This document shows, piece after piece, positions 39,802 to 48,396 of a DNA stretch of 64,000 nucleotides (position 1 is the first letter of the stretch; each line of letters starts with the position of its first letter). A program made the translations under genes and the position numbers. The stretch comes from an uncultured Methylococcaceae bacterium. Its GTDB lineage: Bacteria > Pseudomonadota > Gammaproteobacteria > Methylococcales > Methylomonadaceae. The notes under the pieces are model-generated. The model was given only the letters and a program-made list of their open reading frames with translations, did no database searches and was not told where the DNA came from. Location: positions 1 to 64,000 of the forward strand of contig CAIMEB010000057.1 in NCBI GenBank assembly GCA_903839855.1. Reading direction: 5' to 3'.

Positions 39802-40698
39802 TTACAACTCGCCAACTAATCTCACTTCTGCTTCGTGATATTTTTTTGCACAAAAGTCAGTCACCTCGGTAGGTAATAGGGGACCTGGGGCGGTTTTATT
39901 CCAATCCAGGGTTTCTAAATAATCACGAATATACTGTTTATCAAAGCTGGGCGGACTGACACCGACCTGATATTGATCAGCCGGCCAGAATCTTGAGGAA
40001 TCCGGTGTTAATACTTCATCAATCAGATATAAAATCCCTGCATCATCGACACCAAATTCAAATTTGGTATCGGCAATAATAATGCCTCGCTCCTTTGCAT
40101 AGTCGGCAGCTTCCTGATAGATCTTCAAGCTGGCATCACGCACTTGCTCTGCCAAGTCTTGTCCCATTAAGGCTACCGTGGCTTCAAAGGAGACATTTTC
40201 ATCGTGTTGATCCATTGCGGCTTTTGTTGAGGGAGTATAAATCGCTTCGGGTAATTGCTGTGCCTGTTGCAAGCCAGTGGGTAATTTAATGCCACAAATC
40301 TCGCCTGATTTTAGATAATCTTTCCAACCGGAACCGATTAGATAACCTCGCACGATGGCTTCAACCGGTAAGGGTTTTAATTTTCTGACAATCACCGAGC
40401 GGCCTTCAACCTGATTACGTTCAGACTCATCAGGTAAAACAGTTTGCAGACTGATATCGGTCAAATGATTAGGCATGATGTGACCCAAGGTCTTAAACCA
40501 GAAGTTTGATATACGTGTTAATACGCGACCTTTGCCCGGAATAGGATCGGGTAATATAACATCGAATGCAGAAAGCCTATCGGTTGCCACTATCAACATG
40601 GTGTTATCATCAATATCATAGATATCTCTTACTTTTCCACGCGCCCTTAGTTTTAAAGAAGTCAGTGTTGATTGATATAAAGCGGCCGGCGTAGTCAT
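39802..40698 (-). CDS. purC: SAICAR synthetase PurC (long form)
   Basis: This enzyme of purine synthesis joins aspartate to CAIR. With the ATG at 40698 (GAGGA four bases upstream) it has 298 residues; the track's TTG start is less likely. Motifs are [53 protein letters not shown] and [14 protein letters not shown]. The length fits the long form found in yeast and many proteobacteria. It is a single gene here. The following 230 bases to the next gene hold nothing I recognise. Confidence 0.97.
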   Translation of the reverse strand: MTTPAALYQSTLTSLKLRARGKVRDIYDIDDNTMLIVATDRLSAFDVILPDPIPGKGRVLTRISNFWFKTLGHIMPNHLTDISLQTVLPDESERNQVEGRSVIVRKLKPLPVEAIVRGYLIGSGWKDYLKSGEICGIKLPTGLQQAQQLPEAIYTPSTKAAMDQHDENVSFEATVALMGQDLAEQVRDASLKIYQEAADYAKERGIIIADTKFEFGVDDAGILYLIDEVLTPDSSRFWPADQYQVGVSPPSFDKQYIRDYLETLDWNKTAPGPLLPTEVTDFCAKKYHEAEVRLVGEL

Positions 40699-40933
40699 AA
40701 TTCCTCGCAAAGGTTTTAAAATTTGAAACGATTTGTTGATAAAGAATTAACTGTATCGAATAGATTTAACGCTAGTTAGTCTACTTACAGTCCATTTCTT
40801 CAGTGACATCGTTATTGCTGAAGCGATTTTAACATTATTCTTTAAAGCAAAAACTGGCTTATCATTGAATCAATCAATTTAATTAAAGCCTGATGTTGCT
40901 GGTTACAGCCTTTGAATCGATTAAAATATCACC

Positions 40934-41437
40934 CTATCCATCTTTAAGAGAACGACGCAAATCCTTAATAAGACGATAAAGGTGTAACGGGTCTGTCGGT
41001 GAGGCAATAAAACCAAACCGTTCATAGAACTGTTTAGCTTGTCTGTCTTTGGCATGAACGGCAAAAGCACGAATACCGCCAATATCGGCAGCTTGCAAGG
41101 TGCGTTTCATTGCGTCCTTCAGTAAACCAGAACCAATACGGCGACCTTGCCAAGCTTTGCTAACAGCAAGCCGCGCTAACAACATAATGGGAACAGGGTG
41201 ATGAGCCAAGCCTTTGGTTAAACGTTCGGGCGCATCACAAAAAGCAATTTCACCCACAACGAGACTGTAAAAACCAATCACCTCTGCATCATGTAGACCA
41301 ATATAGGTTTGTGAGGCGTTGGCTTGCTGATTTCCAAGAGCGTAACGAATCAAAAAACGGTCAAGCTCCTCGCTACCTGAGCTAAAGTTATCGATAGGAT
41401 GGTCACGACGTAGCTTTTCAATACGAAATCCGGTCAT
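40934..41437 (-). CDS. GNAT-family acetyltransferase toxin (TacT/AtaT-like)
   Basis: This 167-residue GCN5-related acetyltransferase has the acetyl-CoA loop RLAVSKAWQGRRIGSGLL and the C-terminal AVHAKDRQAKQFYERFGFI, with the N-terminal FSSGSEELDRFLIRYA typical of toxins that acetylate charged tRNAs. It overlaps a DUF1778 gene by four bases, the standard antitoxin-first arrangement. The target tRNA cannot be told from sequence. Confidence 0.85.
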   Translation of the reverse strand: MTGFRIEKLRRDHPIDNFSSGSEELDRFLIRYALGNQQANASQTYIGLHDAEVIGFYSLVVGEIAFCDAPERLTKGLAHHPVPIMLLARLAVSKAWQGRRIGSGLLKDAMKRTLQAADIGGIRAFAVHAKDRQAKQFYERFGFIASPTDPLHLYRLIKDLRRSLKDG

Positions 41438-41721
41438 TCGACCTTCGTCTCAAATGGGCTTGACTCACGAAATAACTGTTGCAGTTGAGGCACTATTTGA
41501 GGAGGTGCATCGAGTACTGCCATAAATTTTTCCCATTGCTCAGCATCAAGTTCAAAGCGTCGCCGTTCGGTTAGTGTTTCAGTCGCACGTTGCAAAGCAC
41601 TTGCTAAGACAAACTGGCTGACAGAGCAATGAGCGGCTTTAGCAGCGGCGCTTAAAGTCTGTTTTGCTTCCTGTGATAAACGTAAATCGAGTTTTGTGGT
41701 GCGCGTTGATTGAGCCATCAT
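41434..41721 (-). CDS. DUF1778 antitoxin (ribbon-helix-helix)
   Basis: This is a 95-residue antitoxin of the TacA type. The N-terminus TTKLDLRLSQEAKQTLSAAA is the ribbon-helix-helix DNA-binding part and the C-terminal part should cover the toxin. The start has two adjacent ATGs after GGAGGAACT. It probably represses its own promoter, which carries repeated TGACA/TGTCA motifs. Confidence 0.86.
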   Translation of the reverse strand: MMAQSTRTTKLDLRLSQEAKQTLSAAAKAAHCSVSQFVLASALQRATETLTERRRFELDAEQWEKFMAVLDAPPQIVPQLQQLFRESSPFETKVE

Positions 41722-41747
41722 AGTTCCTCCGGTATTGAAGGGAAAGT

Positions 41748-41796
41748 ATCATAGATGACAGACATTGTCATGACAATAATTGACAACCATGACAGA
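41748..41796 (-). promoter_or_regulatory. Promoter and operator of the toxin–antitoxin pair
   Basis: The minus strand has TTGTCA, a 17-base spacer and TATGAT upstream of the antitoxin gene. The -35 box lies inside the palindrome TTGTCATGACAA (41765–41776), and TGACA/TGTCA recurs around it (near 41756, 41781 and 41790). This suits a ribbon-helix-helix autorepressor. Confidence 0.6.
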
Positions 41797-41817
41797 CGAA
41801 GATCAGCTTGCTCTTAA

Positions 41818-42192
41818 CAAGACCCAGAATGCTCTAAAAGGAAAGACTTTCAGAGTAAACAGAACCACTTTTAGAGCAAAAGGATACTTGTTTGTTACAA
41901 ACAAGATCATGTTTACTCTAAACAGACTTCCTTTTGTCGCAAACAGAACCTAGAATGCTCAAAAGGAAAGACTTTTAGAGTAAACAGAACCATTCTTAGA
42001 GCAAAAGAATACTTGTTTGTTGCAAACAAGATCATGTTTACTCTAAAAGAGATTAAGAATGTAACAAACAAGGTTCTGTTTATCGTAAACATGACTTTGT
42101 TTGCTATAAAAGAGTCTCTTTTTATTGCAGACACGGATACGAAAACTGTAGAGCTGTCATTGTATACGGCGTTCTTGTACTTGTTTATGGTA
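41818..42192. repeat. 21-bp-periodic degenerate repeat array, copy 2
   Basis: About 17 units of 21 bases follow one another (unit borders at 41858, 41879, 41900, 41921, 41983, 42004, 42025 and so on, with one 41-base double unit at 41942). Unit types and order match copy 1 at 0.87–1.21 kb, including the right end TTGCAGACACGGATACG. The order GAACC, TACTTG, ATCATG units is duplicated inside this copy. It lies between the toxin–antitoxin pair and the DUF4160 remnant. No protein-coding frame runs through it consistently. Confidence 0.85.
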
Positions 42193-42300
42193 GTTTAATT
42201 TTTAAAGCGGTTAAATATTAAACAATCCCTAGTGATTTTTCAGACATAATACCTCTTATTACAATGTAATCCCCCCAATATAAATTTTCAGAGTTTATTT

Positions 42301-42570
42301 ATGCCAACCATCAGTATGTTTTACGGGATCATTATCTCAATGTTCTTTGAGATCCAAGAAAAACATCATTTACCACATATTCACGTTCGCTATCAAGGCT
42401 ATAAGGCCTCGATTGCTATTGAAGATACTAGACTATTAGCGGATGAGTTACCACCGCGACAGTTGCGTATGGTGCAGGTATGGATTGATTTACATCAGGA
42501 AGAATTGTTGGCCGATTAGGAACTTGCCACGGAAGGTGTCGAACCCTTTAGAATTGACCCACTCAAATAA
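42301..42570 (+). pseudogene. DUF4160 protein interrupted by an amber codon
   Basis: The ORF track ends at residue 72 (…QEELLAD, then TAG), but the same frame continues ELATEGVEPFRIDPLK and stops at 42568. DUF4160 proteins usually carry a Trp at this place (…NW-E-LA…G…I-PL), so TGG to TAG is the simplest explanation. The conserved start MPTISMFYGIIISMFF and HHLPHIHVRYQGY are present. It stands directly before DUF2442, its usual neighbour. A 72-residue product might still be made. Confidence 0.75.
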
Positions 42571-42582
42571 ACGAGGCTGACA

Positions 42583-42825
42583 ATGTTACTTGATATAATC
42601 AATGTAACCGTTCAATCCGATTTCATTCTGCTTCTTGAGTTTGAAAATGGGGAGAGACGTGTATTTAATATGATGGCTTATTTAAAACAAAAACCTTGGT
42701 CTCGGCTCAAGTCAGGGAATGTGTTTCAAAGTGCTTTTATAGAAAATGGTACTGTGGCATGGCCGGGTAATATAGATATCGATCCAGAAACACTTTACGA
42801 ACTATCTGTATTGGTTGATAAATGA
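42583..42825 (+). CDS. DUF2442 domain protein
   Basis: This 80-residue protein has LLEFENGERRVFNMMAYL, F-Q-S-AFIENGTVAWPGNIDIDPETLYE, the typical DUF2442 layout. DUF4160 and DUF2442 genes are often paired and are sometimes suspected to be toxin–antitoxin modules. Its partner here is interrupted by a stop, so its role is open. Confidence 0.85.
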   Translation: MLLDIINVTVQSDFILLLEFENGERRVFNMMAYLKQKPWSRLKSGNVFQSAFIENGTVAWPGNIDIDPETLYELSVLVDK

Positions 42826-42902
42826 AGCATAAACACGCCGCCAAATGCTTTTGTCGATAACACACAATGTTAAAACAAAACTCAGTGATAACACCCGTGT
42901 CA

Positions 42903-44081
42903 TCATAACGACCCCAACACATGATTAACCAGCGTAACCCAATAAGCTGCACCGATAGGTAATAGCTCATCATTAAAATCATAATGGGGATTATGCAACA
43001 GACAACTATTCTCAGAAGAGCCATTACCAATCCAGCTATAACAACCGGGTTTTTCTTGTAGCATGAAGGCAAAGTCTTCTGAACCCATGCTAGGTGTAGG
43101 ATGTTGATTGACGCCATTGACTCCGGCAATAGCCAAAGCAGCTTTTAGGGCAATAGCGGTTTCAGCTTCAGAATTAAACGTAACGGGATAACCTACGTTT
43201 TCCGGGTTAAAGACAAGGGTTGCATTAACCTCAAACCCCGCGCAAATGCCATTAACCAATTGGCTTAGTTTATGTGTTATCAACGCTTTTACGGAGTCAC
43301 TAAAACACCTAAACGTACCTCTTATGACCACAGATTCGGGAATTGCGTTCCAGGTATTGCCTGCATGAATTTGAGTAATAGTAACAACCGCTGAATCGGC
43401 AGGATCAACATTTCTACTGACGATAGTTTGTAAGGCCATCATAAGTTGAGCACCTACAACAATAGCATCATTGCCCAAATGCGGCATGGCGGCATGGGTC
43501 GCTTGTCCAGTGACAGTGATTTCAAAGCAATCAAAAGAAGCCATCATGGGGCCTGCCTTCACTGCAAAATGACCCACTGGGATATCAGGAAAGTTATGTA
43601 ATCCAAAGACACAGTCAGCAGGAAACTGCTCAAACAAGCCATCCAGGATCATTTGTTTGGCTCCCGCACGCCCTTCTTCTGCCGGTTGAAAAATAAAGTA
43701 TACCGTGCCGTTAAAGTTTCTAAGCTCTGATAGATACTGAGCCGCACCCAAGAGCATGGCCGAATGACCATCATGACCGCAAGCGTGCATTTTGCCATCA
43801 TGGCAGGATTTATGATCAAAAGAGTTTCGCTCCTGGATAAATAAAGCATCGATGTCAGCCCGCAGTGCTACTTTTTTACTGCTGTCACCCACCGTAAGCG
43901 TGGCAACAACGCCGGTTACACCAAGACCTTGATGCACACTAAGTCCAAAGCTTTTGAGCTTCTTGGCAATAAACTCAGCGGTTTGGTTTTCCTCAAAAGC
44001 CGTTTCAGGAAACCGATGTAAATGCCGTCGCCATTGACGCATGTCGTCATGAAGTTGCAAAATAGCGGTAGGGATAGTCAT
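42903..44081 (-). CDS. M20 family amidohydrolase (hippurate hydrolase-like)
   Basis: This is a zinc metallopeptidase-fold amidohydrolase of 392 residues. Motifs are VALRADIDALFIQE, HACGHDGHSAMLLGAAQYL, FQPAEEGRAGAKQM and MGSEDFAFMLQEKPG, in the order of N-acyl-amino-acid/hippurate deacylases. The family cleaves N-acyl groups from amino acids; the actual substrate is unknown. No signal peptide is visible, so it should be cytoplasmic. Confidence 0.9.
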   Translation of the reverse strand: MTIPTAILQLHDDMRQWRRHLHRFPETAFEENQTAEFIAKKLKSFGLSVHQGLGVTGVVATLTVGDSSKKVALRADIDALFIQERNSFDHKSCHDGKMHACGHDGHSAMLLGAAQYLSELRNFNGTVYFIFQPAEEGRAGAKQMILDGLFEQFPADCVFGLHNFPDIPVGHFAVKAGPMMASFDCFEITVTGQATHAAMPHLGNDAIVVGAQLMMALQTIVSRNVDPADSAVVTITQIHAGNTWNAIPESVVIRGTFRCFSDSVKALITHKLSQLVNGICAGFEVNATLVFNPENVGYPVTFNSEAETAIALKAALAIAGVNGVNQHPTPSMGSEDFAFMLQEKPGCYSWIGNGSSENSCLLHNPHYDFNDELLPIGAAYWVTLVNHVLGSL

Positions 44082-44176
44082 GCCTAGCGTTGGAGTAAGT
44101 CAATGAAGCACTTATCCTAAACCTCTTTGATAAACATGACAAGATACAATCAGAGCATGACATTAGAGGCGAGGGC

Positions 44177-44247
44177 AATTTATTAAACTGTGTTATATGA
44201 CGCATTATATTTATGAAACTATGTTATATGACACAGTTTAATAAATT
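44177..44247. repeat. 17-bp inverted repeat with internal direct repeats
   Basis: AATTTATTAAACTGTGT (44177–44193) is an exact inverted repeat of 44231–44247. GTTATATGAC occurs twice in direct orientation at 44192 and 44223. The element lies in the gap of about 280 bases between the amidohydrolase and the porin-cytochrome, which are divergent. It could be a regulatory site for either gene or the remains of a small mobile element. Confidence 0.6.
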
Positions 44248-44361
44248 AATGTGCTTATTGTTTTACTGTTATTAAGGATTTCAATGAGATGGTTATTTGG
44301 CGCAATATGTGCTGTATTAAATAGCTGAGACATTATTTTCACAAGCCGAACTGAATATTCA

Positions 44362-45828
44362 ATGCTAAATCTTACTTTCTTTAATGAGCAAAAACACCGG
44401 GGGTGTAGTCTCGTTATTCTTGCTGCAGCCTTATTAATGGCTCCCTTTCAAAATGCTCAGGCCACCACCTCGTTTGCCAGACAGACAGGAGAACCCTGTA
44501 CAGCCTGTCACATGCAGGCTTATGGCCCCTGGTTAACACAATACGGTCAGAAATTTAAGCTGGATGGTTATGTGGCGGGACATGCCAATAAGCTGCCGGA
44601 TGTGATTAATCCTTTGGCAGCAGAAGTGATTGGTTCGGTAACCAATACTCAGCAAAATTATGATGGTGATCCTTATTACGGTAACTCCACTGGGCATTCA
44701 AATCCTAACAATAATGTCGTCACTGATTGGACTGCTGTGTATTACACCGGTCGAATTACCGACAAGATTGGAAGTTACTTGCAGTTGAACATCAACCCCC
44801 AAATTGGCCGTTCAGTCAGTTTAGCGATGGCTGATATTCGGGTAGCCGATCATGCCACTATCAAAGGCAATGCGTTAACTTATGGCCTTACGTTTAACAA
44901 TGCGCCGACCATGTCCGATTTCTGGATGACCACACCGGCTTGGATGTATCCTTATACACAATCATCAGTGACTGTGAAATCCGCCGCTCAACCTTGGTTA
45001 CAAGCCTTGATGGGTGGGGCAAATACGGCGGGTGCTACGGCTTATGTGATGATTAATAATCACCTATACCTTGAAGCCGGCGGTTATACCTCACAATCTC
45101 AAAATATGGCTCAAGGCTTAGGGGTATGGAATGCCGGATCTCAAAGCTCAGGGGCTCAAGGTGGCTTGATAGACGGTGGCGCACCTTATTGGCGGATGTT
45201 TTTGCAGCATAGTGTAGGGCCACATACTATGATGATAGGAACTTACGGTTTAGCGGCCAAAGTTATCCCTTATTATACCAATGGTGTGGGCACAAACTCT
45301 TTTGTCGAATATAACGCCGATGCCAATTATTCGTACATGATGGATGACAATAATATGCTGATGGCGATGCTTAAATATACCCATGACAGTATGAAATTAA
45401 GCGCTTCACAGAGTCAAGGCTGGGCCAGTAATGCCAGTAATAATCTCGATAGCGTCATGATGATGGGGATGTGGACTTATAAGCAAACCTATAATTTATC
45501 GGTGGGTTGGAATTATATGAAAGGCAGTTCGGATATGATGCTTTATAACGGAGCAGGTGCTTATGATGTAACCAGTGGTAACAATGGTGTCAATCCTATC
45601 ACTGGCAGTGCTAATGGCTCTCCAAACACCAACTCATTTTTATTCCAGGCCGACTATGTGCCGTTTGGTAAAGGTACCTTTGCCGCCGATCCTTATTTAA
45701 ACCTACGTTTTTCTGTGCAATATTGGGCTTATACGCAGTTTAATGGCGCCTCAACAAACTATGATGGCGCAGGACGTAATGCAGCGGGTAATAACACGCT
45801 GTATTTCGTTGGCAATATGATGTTTTAA
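44362..45828 (+). CDS. Outer-membrane single-heme cytochrome–porin fusion protein
   Basis: This 488-residue protein has a signal peptide (about residues 1–35, …LLMAPFQNAQA), then one c-heme site in RQTGEPCTACHMQAYGPWL (CTACH at 46–50) followed by FGRxFK-like YGQKFKLDGY. The remaining ~400 residues alternate polar and hydrophobic positions, are rich in Tyr, Asn, Gly and Met, and end in a phenylalanine (NTLYFVGNMMF), as expected of an outer-membrane beta-barrel. The layout of an N-terminal monoheme domain plus a barrel resembles Cyc2-type porin-cytochromes that pass electrons across the outer membrane. Two small cytochrome genes follow. The function is inferred from architecture; homology to Cyc2 itself is not proven. 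Confidence 0.75.
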   Translation: MLNLTFFNEQKHRGCSLVILAAALLMAPFQNAQATTSFARQTGEPCTACHMQAYGPWLTQYGQKFKLDGYVAGHANKLPDVINPLAAEVIGSVTNTQQNYDGDPYYGNSTGHSNPNNNVVTDWTAVYYTGRITDKIGSYLQLNINPQIGRSVSLAMADIRVADHATIKGNALTYGLTFNNAPTMSDFWMTTPAWMYPYTQSSVTVKSAAQPWLQALMGGANTAGATAYVMINNHLYLEAGGYTSQSQNMAQGLGVWNAGSQSSGAQGGLIDGGAPYWRMFLQHSVGPHTMMIGTYGLAAKVIPYYTNGVGTNSFVEYNADANYSYMMDDNNMLMAMLKYTHDSMKLSASQSQGWASNASNNLDSVMMMGMWTYKQTYNLSVGWNYMKGSSDMMLYNGAGAYDVTSGNNGVNPITGSANGSPNTNSFLFQADYVPFGKGTFAADPYLNLRFSVQYWAYTQFNGASTNYDGAGRNAAGNNTLYFVGNMMF

Positions 45829-45842
45829 TCCGGCGACTGGCT

Positions 45843-46307
45843 ATGAAATATACTTTTAAAATGACAACTATTTTTAAGATAACCCTGATAGCGAGCTTAT
45901 TAGGCGTTACCCCTCTATCTTTTGCAGCAGCCGAAGAAACGGCATCGCCTATTGATCATCATCGACACATGGGTGGACACATGCACATGTCGCAGGGTAA
46001 TGATAGCGGTATGGATGTCCACAGTGAGCGTTTTGCCGTCATTAAAAAGCTTGCCGATAAAGCGTGTGTAGATTGTCATGGCACCACCGGTATCAGTAAA
46101 ACCGATGACACTCCGAATCTGGCAGGCCAAGAGGCGATTTATTTCTGTAAAACGATGTATGACTATCGGAGTCGGGCGCGTAATTTACCACCCATCAAAG
46201 ACGCCGACGGCTTGTATTTGCCAAACATGAATGAAGTGTCCGATAAATTGACTGATCAACAGATTGTCGACTTGTCTGAATATTATGCGCATTTACGCAT
46301 CCAATAA
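45843..46307 (+). CDS. Periplasmic c-type cytochrome with His-rich N-terminus
   Basis: This 154-residue protein has a signal peptide (…LLGVTPLSFAAAEE) and a His/Met-rich stretch (DHHRHMGGHMHM) that could bind metal. One c-heme site CVDCHG follows (about residues 75–80), then PNLAGQEAIYF, a likely Met ligand in LPNMNEV and LTDQQIVDLSEYYAHL. The pattern is that of small class I cytochromes (c553/c4-like). It starts 15 bases after the porin-cytochrome and is probably co-transcribed, a natural periplasmic electron partner. Confidence 0.85.
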   Translation: MKYTFKMTTIFKITLIASLLGVTPLSFAAAEETASPIDHHRHMGGHMHMSQGNDSGMDVHSERFAVIKKLADKACVDCHGTTGISKTDDTPNLAGQEAIYFCKTMYDYRSRARNLPPIKDADGLYLPNMNEVSDKLTDQQIVDLSEYYAHLRIQ

Positions 46308-46321
46308 CAGTGTAGCATCAA

Positions 46322-46675
46322 ATGAAAGAACGTATTTTATCGTGTATCGTAGTCGTTTATTTACTGGGTTTTGTTATTTTCGGACTGTCTGGTTGTTCGG
46401 TTCTTAGCAAAAAACCGGATACTGAAGTCGCAGCAAACACAGCTTATTATGTCTGTTCAGGCTGTCATGGTTTAGAAAATGTTCGGGTCAACTTTATGAC
46501 GCCCAATATCATGGGTCAAAAGAAAGGCTATTTAGTGGCAACATTACGTGATTATCGTGACCATAAACGGATTGAACCCTTAATGAATGGAGCAGTTGCA
46601 AACTTAAGTGATCAAGAGATTGAAAATCTTGCCGCCTATTACGCTAAGGCGCAAGGAATGAGAGATGAGAGATGA
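46322..46675 (+). CDS. Lipoprotein c-type cytochrome
   Basis: This 117-residue protein has a lipobox LSGC (Cys25), then CSGCHG (about 45–50), PNIMGQKKGYLVATLRDYRDHKR, EPLMNG and LSDQEIENLAAYYAKAQG, a class I cytochrome c fold with a membrane anchor. It is third in the cytochrome cluster, 14 bases after the previous gene. The 3' end runs into a short tandem repeat (GAGAGAT units, to 46683), which gives the tail MRDER. Confidence 0.86.
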   Translation: MKERILSCIVVVYLLGFVIFGLSGCSVLSKKPDTEVAANTAYYVCSGCHGLENVRVNFMTPNIMGQKKGYLVATLRDYRDHKRIEPLMNGAVANLSDQEIENLAAYYAKAQGMRDER

Positions 46676-46784
46676 GAGATGAGGTGAAGGCAAAATAATT
46701 TTGATGATGAGTTGGGATAAGGTATACACTGTGGTACCTTTGCAAGAAACTATTTATTGAACATTTAGCTTTTGAGGTATTAGT

Positions 46785-47387
46785 ATGAAAAAAATCAGCT
46801 TGTTAGTTATTTTATGGTTAACTTTGATTGTACCATTTGCTGCAAACGCGGATACAAAATCGTCCGATAATCAATCGTCCGATAATCAAATTAGTCAGAA
46901 TAACGATCATGAAAATGAAGGCGGCACCAGCTTTAAGGGGTTGTCTGAAAGAGATCCTTATGTAATGACAAAAGAAGGCAGTGATTCTTTCACTTATAGA
47001 AATCTTACTGAATCAGGAAAAACCGATAGTTTTTTCTCGATAACAGAAGGAGACACACATGTTTTTTCGGCGTCTGTGAGTTCAGACGACTCTTCAACCA
47101 GAATGACACCAACTCTTATCGACGTAAGCACAGGTAAAACCGTTGCACTTAACCATGAAGGCAATTATTATACTTATAGTGGATTAGTATCTGGTCACGA
47201 ATACGACTTTGAGGTCAATTACACGGTATCTCCACATTCTAGCGCTACGGTTTATACAACGGTGGCTGTTGCTGCTGTACCGGAGCCTAAACAATGGGGC
47301 ATGATGGTAACTGGTTTATTATTGATTGCAACGAAGGTAAAGAAGGCTAAAAAGTCGGCGAACACACAACGCTCGGTTTATGCTTAA
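46785..47387 (+). CDS. PEP-CTERM sorting-domain protein
   Basis: This is a 200-residue secreted protein. It has a signal peptide (LLVILWLTLIVPFAANA), a Ser/Asn/Asp-rich N-terminal part with a repeated KSSDNQSSDNQ, a domain of beta-type spacing, and a C-terminal sorting tag: VPEP at about 166–169, a short hydrophobic stretch (WGMMVTGLLLIATKV) and a Lys-rich end. PEP-CTERM tags are cut by exosortases, and exosortase B is encoded next. The body of the protein (about 30–160) matches nothing I recognise. It is likely an extracellular or EPS-associated protein. Confidence 0.85.
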   Translation: MKKISLLVILWLTLIVPFAANADTKSSDNQSSDNQISQNNDHENEGGTSFKGLSERDPYVMTKEGSDSFTYRNLTESGKTDSFFSITEGDTHVFSASVSSDDSSTRMTPTLIDVSTGKTVALNHEGNYYTYSGLVSGHEYDFEVNYTVSPHSSATVYTTVAVAAVPEPKQWGMMVTGLLLIATKVKKAKKSANTQRSVYA

Positions 47388-47422
47388 TTATTGGTATTGT
47401 AAGTAGCAGTCTGTGAAGATTT

Positions 47423-47457
47423 TAACAATGCTGTGTACTCAGTACTCAGCATTGTTA
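47423..47457 (+). terminator. Terminator-like hairpin after the PEP-CTERM gene
   Basis: AACAATGCTG and CAGCATTGTT form a 10–11-bp stem with a 13-base loop. A T-run (CTTTTTTCT) follows only about 12 bases later. It could separate the PEP-CTERM transcript from the exosortase genes. Confidence 0.55.
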
Positions 47458-47495
47458 TTGTGTTAATCTTTTTTCTAATATGACGGGTTAGCTTT

Positions 47496-48386
47496 ATGCC
47501 TATGAGTAGAATCATCAGTGTAGAGTTACCTAAAACACCTTTTGGTGTCGCTTGGCTATTGGTTTTTATAGGGCTGGCTGCGCTTTATGTGCCAACCTAT
47601 TGGAGTTTGATTAATGGTATTTGGAGATTAGAAAGTAATACACATGAATCCATTATTTTTTTGCTCTTTATTTATCTGATTATAAAGCAAGGTAAGGATA
47701 CGTTTGAACTTGCTTATGCACCTTGCAATGTTACTGGAGCAAGTCTGCTTTTTATTGGTTTACTACTCTATGTTATAGGACGTTCACAAGATATTATCAT
47801 TTTCGAAGTAAGTTCACAAATTCCCGTCTATGGGGGCGCCTTGTTACTCATGCAAGGTGTAGCAAGTCTACGTAAGCTTTGGTTTCCCTTGTTTTATCTG
47901 GTTTTCATGTTACCACTGCCGAGCATGGTGGTCGATGCTCTGACGGAAACACTTAAGCTATGGATTTCAGAGATTGCTGTAGAAATCCTTTATGATGCCC
48001 ATTATCCAATTGCTCGTGATGGGGTTATTATCATCATAGCCCAGTATAAACTTTTAGTTGCGGATACCTGTTCTGGGCTTAATTCCATGTTTTCCCTATC
48101 AGCGATTGGACTATTGTATATGTATTTGGCTGGACGATCCGGCTGGCTATATAACAGTGTCATGCTCGTCAGCATTATCCCTATAGCCTTTGTCGCCAAT
48201 ATAGTACGCATTATAGCCTTAATACTAATAACCTATTATTTCGGAGACGCAGCCGGACAAGGTTTTATGCATGGCGTGGCCGGGATGGTACTGCTAATCG
48301 TGGCGATACTGTTGCTGTTTATGCTTGATGGCGTGCTTGTGCGATGCATGCCCGTTGCGCGACCCATCTCAACAACCGAAGTTTGA
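47496..48386 (+). CDS. xrtB: Exosortase B
   Basis: This is an integral membrane cysteine protease/transpeptidase of 296 residues with about eight hydrophobic segments. The catalytic triad is visible: Cys in VADTCSGLNSMF (about 192), Arg in ANIVRIIALI (about 238) and His in FMHGVAGM (about 259). It processes PEP-CTERM proteins at the inner membrane. The next genes encode EpsI and EpsD, the usual companions of the B type. The glycosyltransferases that normally accompany them are not in this window. Confidence 0.88.
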   Translation: MPMSRIISVELPKTPFGVAWLLVFIGLAALYVPTYWSLINGIWRLESNTHESIIFLLFIYLIIKQGKDTFELAYAPCNVTGASLLFIGLLLYVIGRSQDIIIFEVSSQIPVYGGALLLMQGVASLRKLWFPLFYLVFMLPLPSMVVDALTETLKLWISEIAVEILYDAHYPIARDGVIIIIAQYKLLVADTCSGLNSMFSLSAIGLLYMYLAGRSGWLYNSVMLVSIIPIAFVANIVRIIALILITYYFGDAAGQGFMHGVAGMVLLIVAILLLFMLDGVLVRCMPVARPISTTEV

Positions 48387-48396
48387 TTAACTGAGT

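Noticed and set aside
40699-40710. TTG start of purC four codons upstream
   Set aside because: The ATG at 40698 has GAGGA at a suitable distance, and the TTG overlaps that site.
41913-42198. Small ORFs on both strands of repeat array 2
   Set aside because: Same reason: both strands are open only because of the repeat composition, and neither has a ribosome binding site.
42301-42570. TAG as pyrrolysine codon in the DUF4160 gene
   Set aside because: No pyrrolysine genes are visible and the family has an ordinary Trp there; a point mutation is simpler.
42737-43129. 130-residue minus ORF at the end of the amidohydrolase
   Set aside because: It is a shifted frame overlapping two recognised genes and has no family features.
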